From [Phialemoniopsis] sp. UDSM-2020 (taxonomy: Eukaryota > Ascomycota > Sordariomycetes > Thyridiales > Thyridiaceae), in the NCBI GenBank assembly GCA_018873225.1, contig JAEILZ010000007.1, positions 2,976,001-3,040,000 of the forward strand: DNA of 64,000 bases, in the 5' to 3' direction. This document shows, piece after piece, positions 62,701 through 64,000 of this stretch. Within the stretch, counting starts at the first letter, position 1. Each line of letters opens with the position of its first letter. The notes below the pieces were generated by a model. It searched no databases. It was not told where the DNA came from and saw only the letters and a program-made list of their open reading frames with translations. Both the position numbers and the translations under genes were made by a program.

Positions 62701-64000
62701 GACAGTTACACCACCAACCGCGACCGCAATCAAGGACGGCATCGTGATCTGCGCAACTTCTAGGTCTTGAAGTGTCGTCTCGACAGAACCAAATCGCCCA
62801 CCCACATCCACAGAGACATGGCATTTGCGGATGAGACCCAGAGTGAGCAGTCCAGGCCTGTCATCCTCCGGCAGGTACTTTGCGACCGTCCCGAGACGAG
62901 CCAATTCTTCTCCTAGAGCGGGCAAGCACTGCAGCTGAGCCATATTCCGCACCGTTACTCGTGCTTCGTCTGAGGTGAGTCGGAGTATAGGACCTTTCCG
63001 GCGCTGCCTCAGCAGCGTGTCGACCATGATGACATCATCCGTATCATCAAATTTGACCTTGGAAGGTGTGATGAGTTCCAGCAGCCTCTCTAAATCAGCC
63101 TCGCGAGGACCCGGTTGGTACTCGAGCCGCGTGTTAGAGATCTCCGCTAACACGGGGGTCTCACTCCGAGAGTTCCTCAGATTGGGGCCCGACAACCGGA
63201 CTCTACTTATCGTGACCCCAAGCAAGTTTTGTCGGTTCGCAATCTTGACGGCGCTGGTATCCAACGAGACGCTGCAGTCCTTACCGATGAGGCCAAGGTG
63301 CATACCACCAACTCGTAGGTCAATCTTGCTTTCGCGTGCATAAACAGAATCTTCAACAGCAGGAGCAACAGGAGTGTGAGGAGTGTCGAACCTCACTCCA
63401 CGTGGCTTGGGTATGGTTTTGACAGGGCTCCTTATTGATGCCGTCGAAGCCATAGACGACCCCATTCCTAGAAAGCTGCTCAACCCACCGAACCAGGTGA
63501 AGGTCTCGTCCAGCCTCTGCAAGTCGACCTGAACCAATAGCGGTAGGGTATTGATCTCGCATCTCATGACATCCGGGTACTGCATAAGCTTCATCGAGAC
63601 ATCCGCTCCGCCGGCTGGGAACACATCTCTAACAGATGTCCGCATCTGGATTTCGCGATCAAATGATATGATGTCGGCATTAGCATAACCGAATCGGAAC
63701 CTCTCAAGGTCAACAACAGTTTCAGTCGACACTGCTGACTGCGCCGTCTCAACGCGAAGGTTCTCCAGAGTGGCCTGCAGGAGCACATCGTGCTGGAACC
63801 CGGTGGGCTGCTGCCCCAATATCCTTTCTGCAGTATCTGCAACACCGGACAGCTTGTCGAGGAAGAGTAGCGAGATCTTCTCCGCAGTAATTCTCAGATT
63901 AAGAGACGATGGCTCTTTCTTGTCGCCACTGCTGGTCGCTGATTCTTGACGACTCGGCTCTGGTGGAGCTAGAGATGCTAGAAGTTCACCTATAACACGG
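59780..64000 (-). CDS. ATG2: autophagy-related protein Atg2 (C-terminal part)
   Basis: Rod-shaped lipid-transfer protein that bridges the ER and the growing phagophore, working with Atg18 and Atg9. The frame is open to the right edge, so the N-terminus (chorein_N) is outside. The last intron, 59810..59865 (56 nt, donor gtaagt, acceptor ttcaag), joins GRRMED-type sequence to a 30-nt final exon (59780..59809) encoding KYKSGPGRM. Read without splicing, the C-terminus would be a foreign tail rich in Cys and Ser. Recognisable Atg2 blocks: [20 protein letters not shown], the long beta-rich middle with [31 protein letters not shown], and the C-terminal ATG_C region ([85 protein letters not shown]). 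More than 1380 residues are visible. Confidence 0.95.

Noticed and set aside
1..64000. CRISPR arrays, operons, or bacterial mobile elements
   Set aside because: The genes are spliced, monocistronic and fungal. No regularly spaced direct repeats with unique spacers and no insertion-sequence ends were seen.
1..64000. Secondary-metabolite cluster
   Set aside because: The dioxygenase, ALDH, MFS and Zn-cluster genes are scattered among housekeeping genes, and there is no backbone enzyme (PKS, NRPS, terpene synthase).

Overview
The window is nuclear DNA from a filamentous ascomycete (Pezizomycotina, most likely a Sordariomycete). The evidence is the many short introns (mostly 50-75 nt, GT..AG, with CTRAC/CTAAC-like branch points), well-spaced monocistronic genes on both strands, and fungus-specific families: a HET-domain protein, an NB-ARC/NLR-type protein, Pmp3, an Hrp1-type RNA-binding protein, Ice2 and Atg2. 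Gene models were built by hand by joining exons in frame; where the spliced length is an exact multiple of three this is stated.

Layout. 1-192: 3' end of an unidentified gene. 1395-1729: pmp3 (-). 4505-4595: damaged tRNA-Phe-like gene. 5090-7162: HET-domain gene (+). 7324-8187: coiled-coil protein (-). 9688-12505: large regulator-like gene (-), which I read as one gene with a 241-nt intron, preceded by about 4.5 kb without genes. 16991-19099: Gyp1-type Rab GAP (-) with two micro-exons. 19846-22806: Hrp1/Nab4-type protein (+) with a 1.1-kb intron. 23275-24246: PhyH-type dioxygenase (-). 25855-27327: secreted Thr-rich protein (+). 27861-28454: four-TM protein (-). 29111-33304: broken alpha/beta-hydrolase-NB-ARC gene (+). 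34140-35723: aldehyde dehydrogenase (-). 36380-37900: CAX-like membrane protein lacking the usual catalytic glutamates (-). 38799-39642: claudin-like protein (+). 40933-42204: secreted GDPD-family protein (+). 43456-44550: Zn2Cys6-type protein (+). 45521-46197: ribosomal protein eL22 (+). 46419-47461: mitochondrial carrier (-). 48347-49370: GT8 glycosyltransferase (-). 50893-52539: MFS anion:cation symporter (+). 52925-53309: four-copy palindromic repeat. 54698-56107: ICE2 (+). 57049-58710: DUF676 lipase (-). 59780-64000: ATG2 (-), cut by the window end.

Most of the window is housekeeping. Two loci belong to families linked to fungal non-self recognition: the intact HET gene and the NLR-like gene, which carries an in-frame stop and a frameshift. 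The right end groups three genes tied to ER and lipid-droplet lipid handling in yeast (ICE2, an Lpl1/Rog1-type lipase, ATG2). The observations most worth a second look are the disrupted NLR, the CAX-like protein with both catalytic motifs altered, the regulator model that joins two reading frames, the large hrp1 intron with a UTR-like stretch and an acidic reading frame inside, the short palindromic repeat array after the MFS gene, and the tRNA-Phe relic with a GAG anticodon. I did not find a clearly new multi-gene system.
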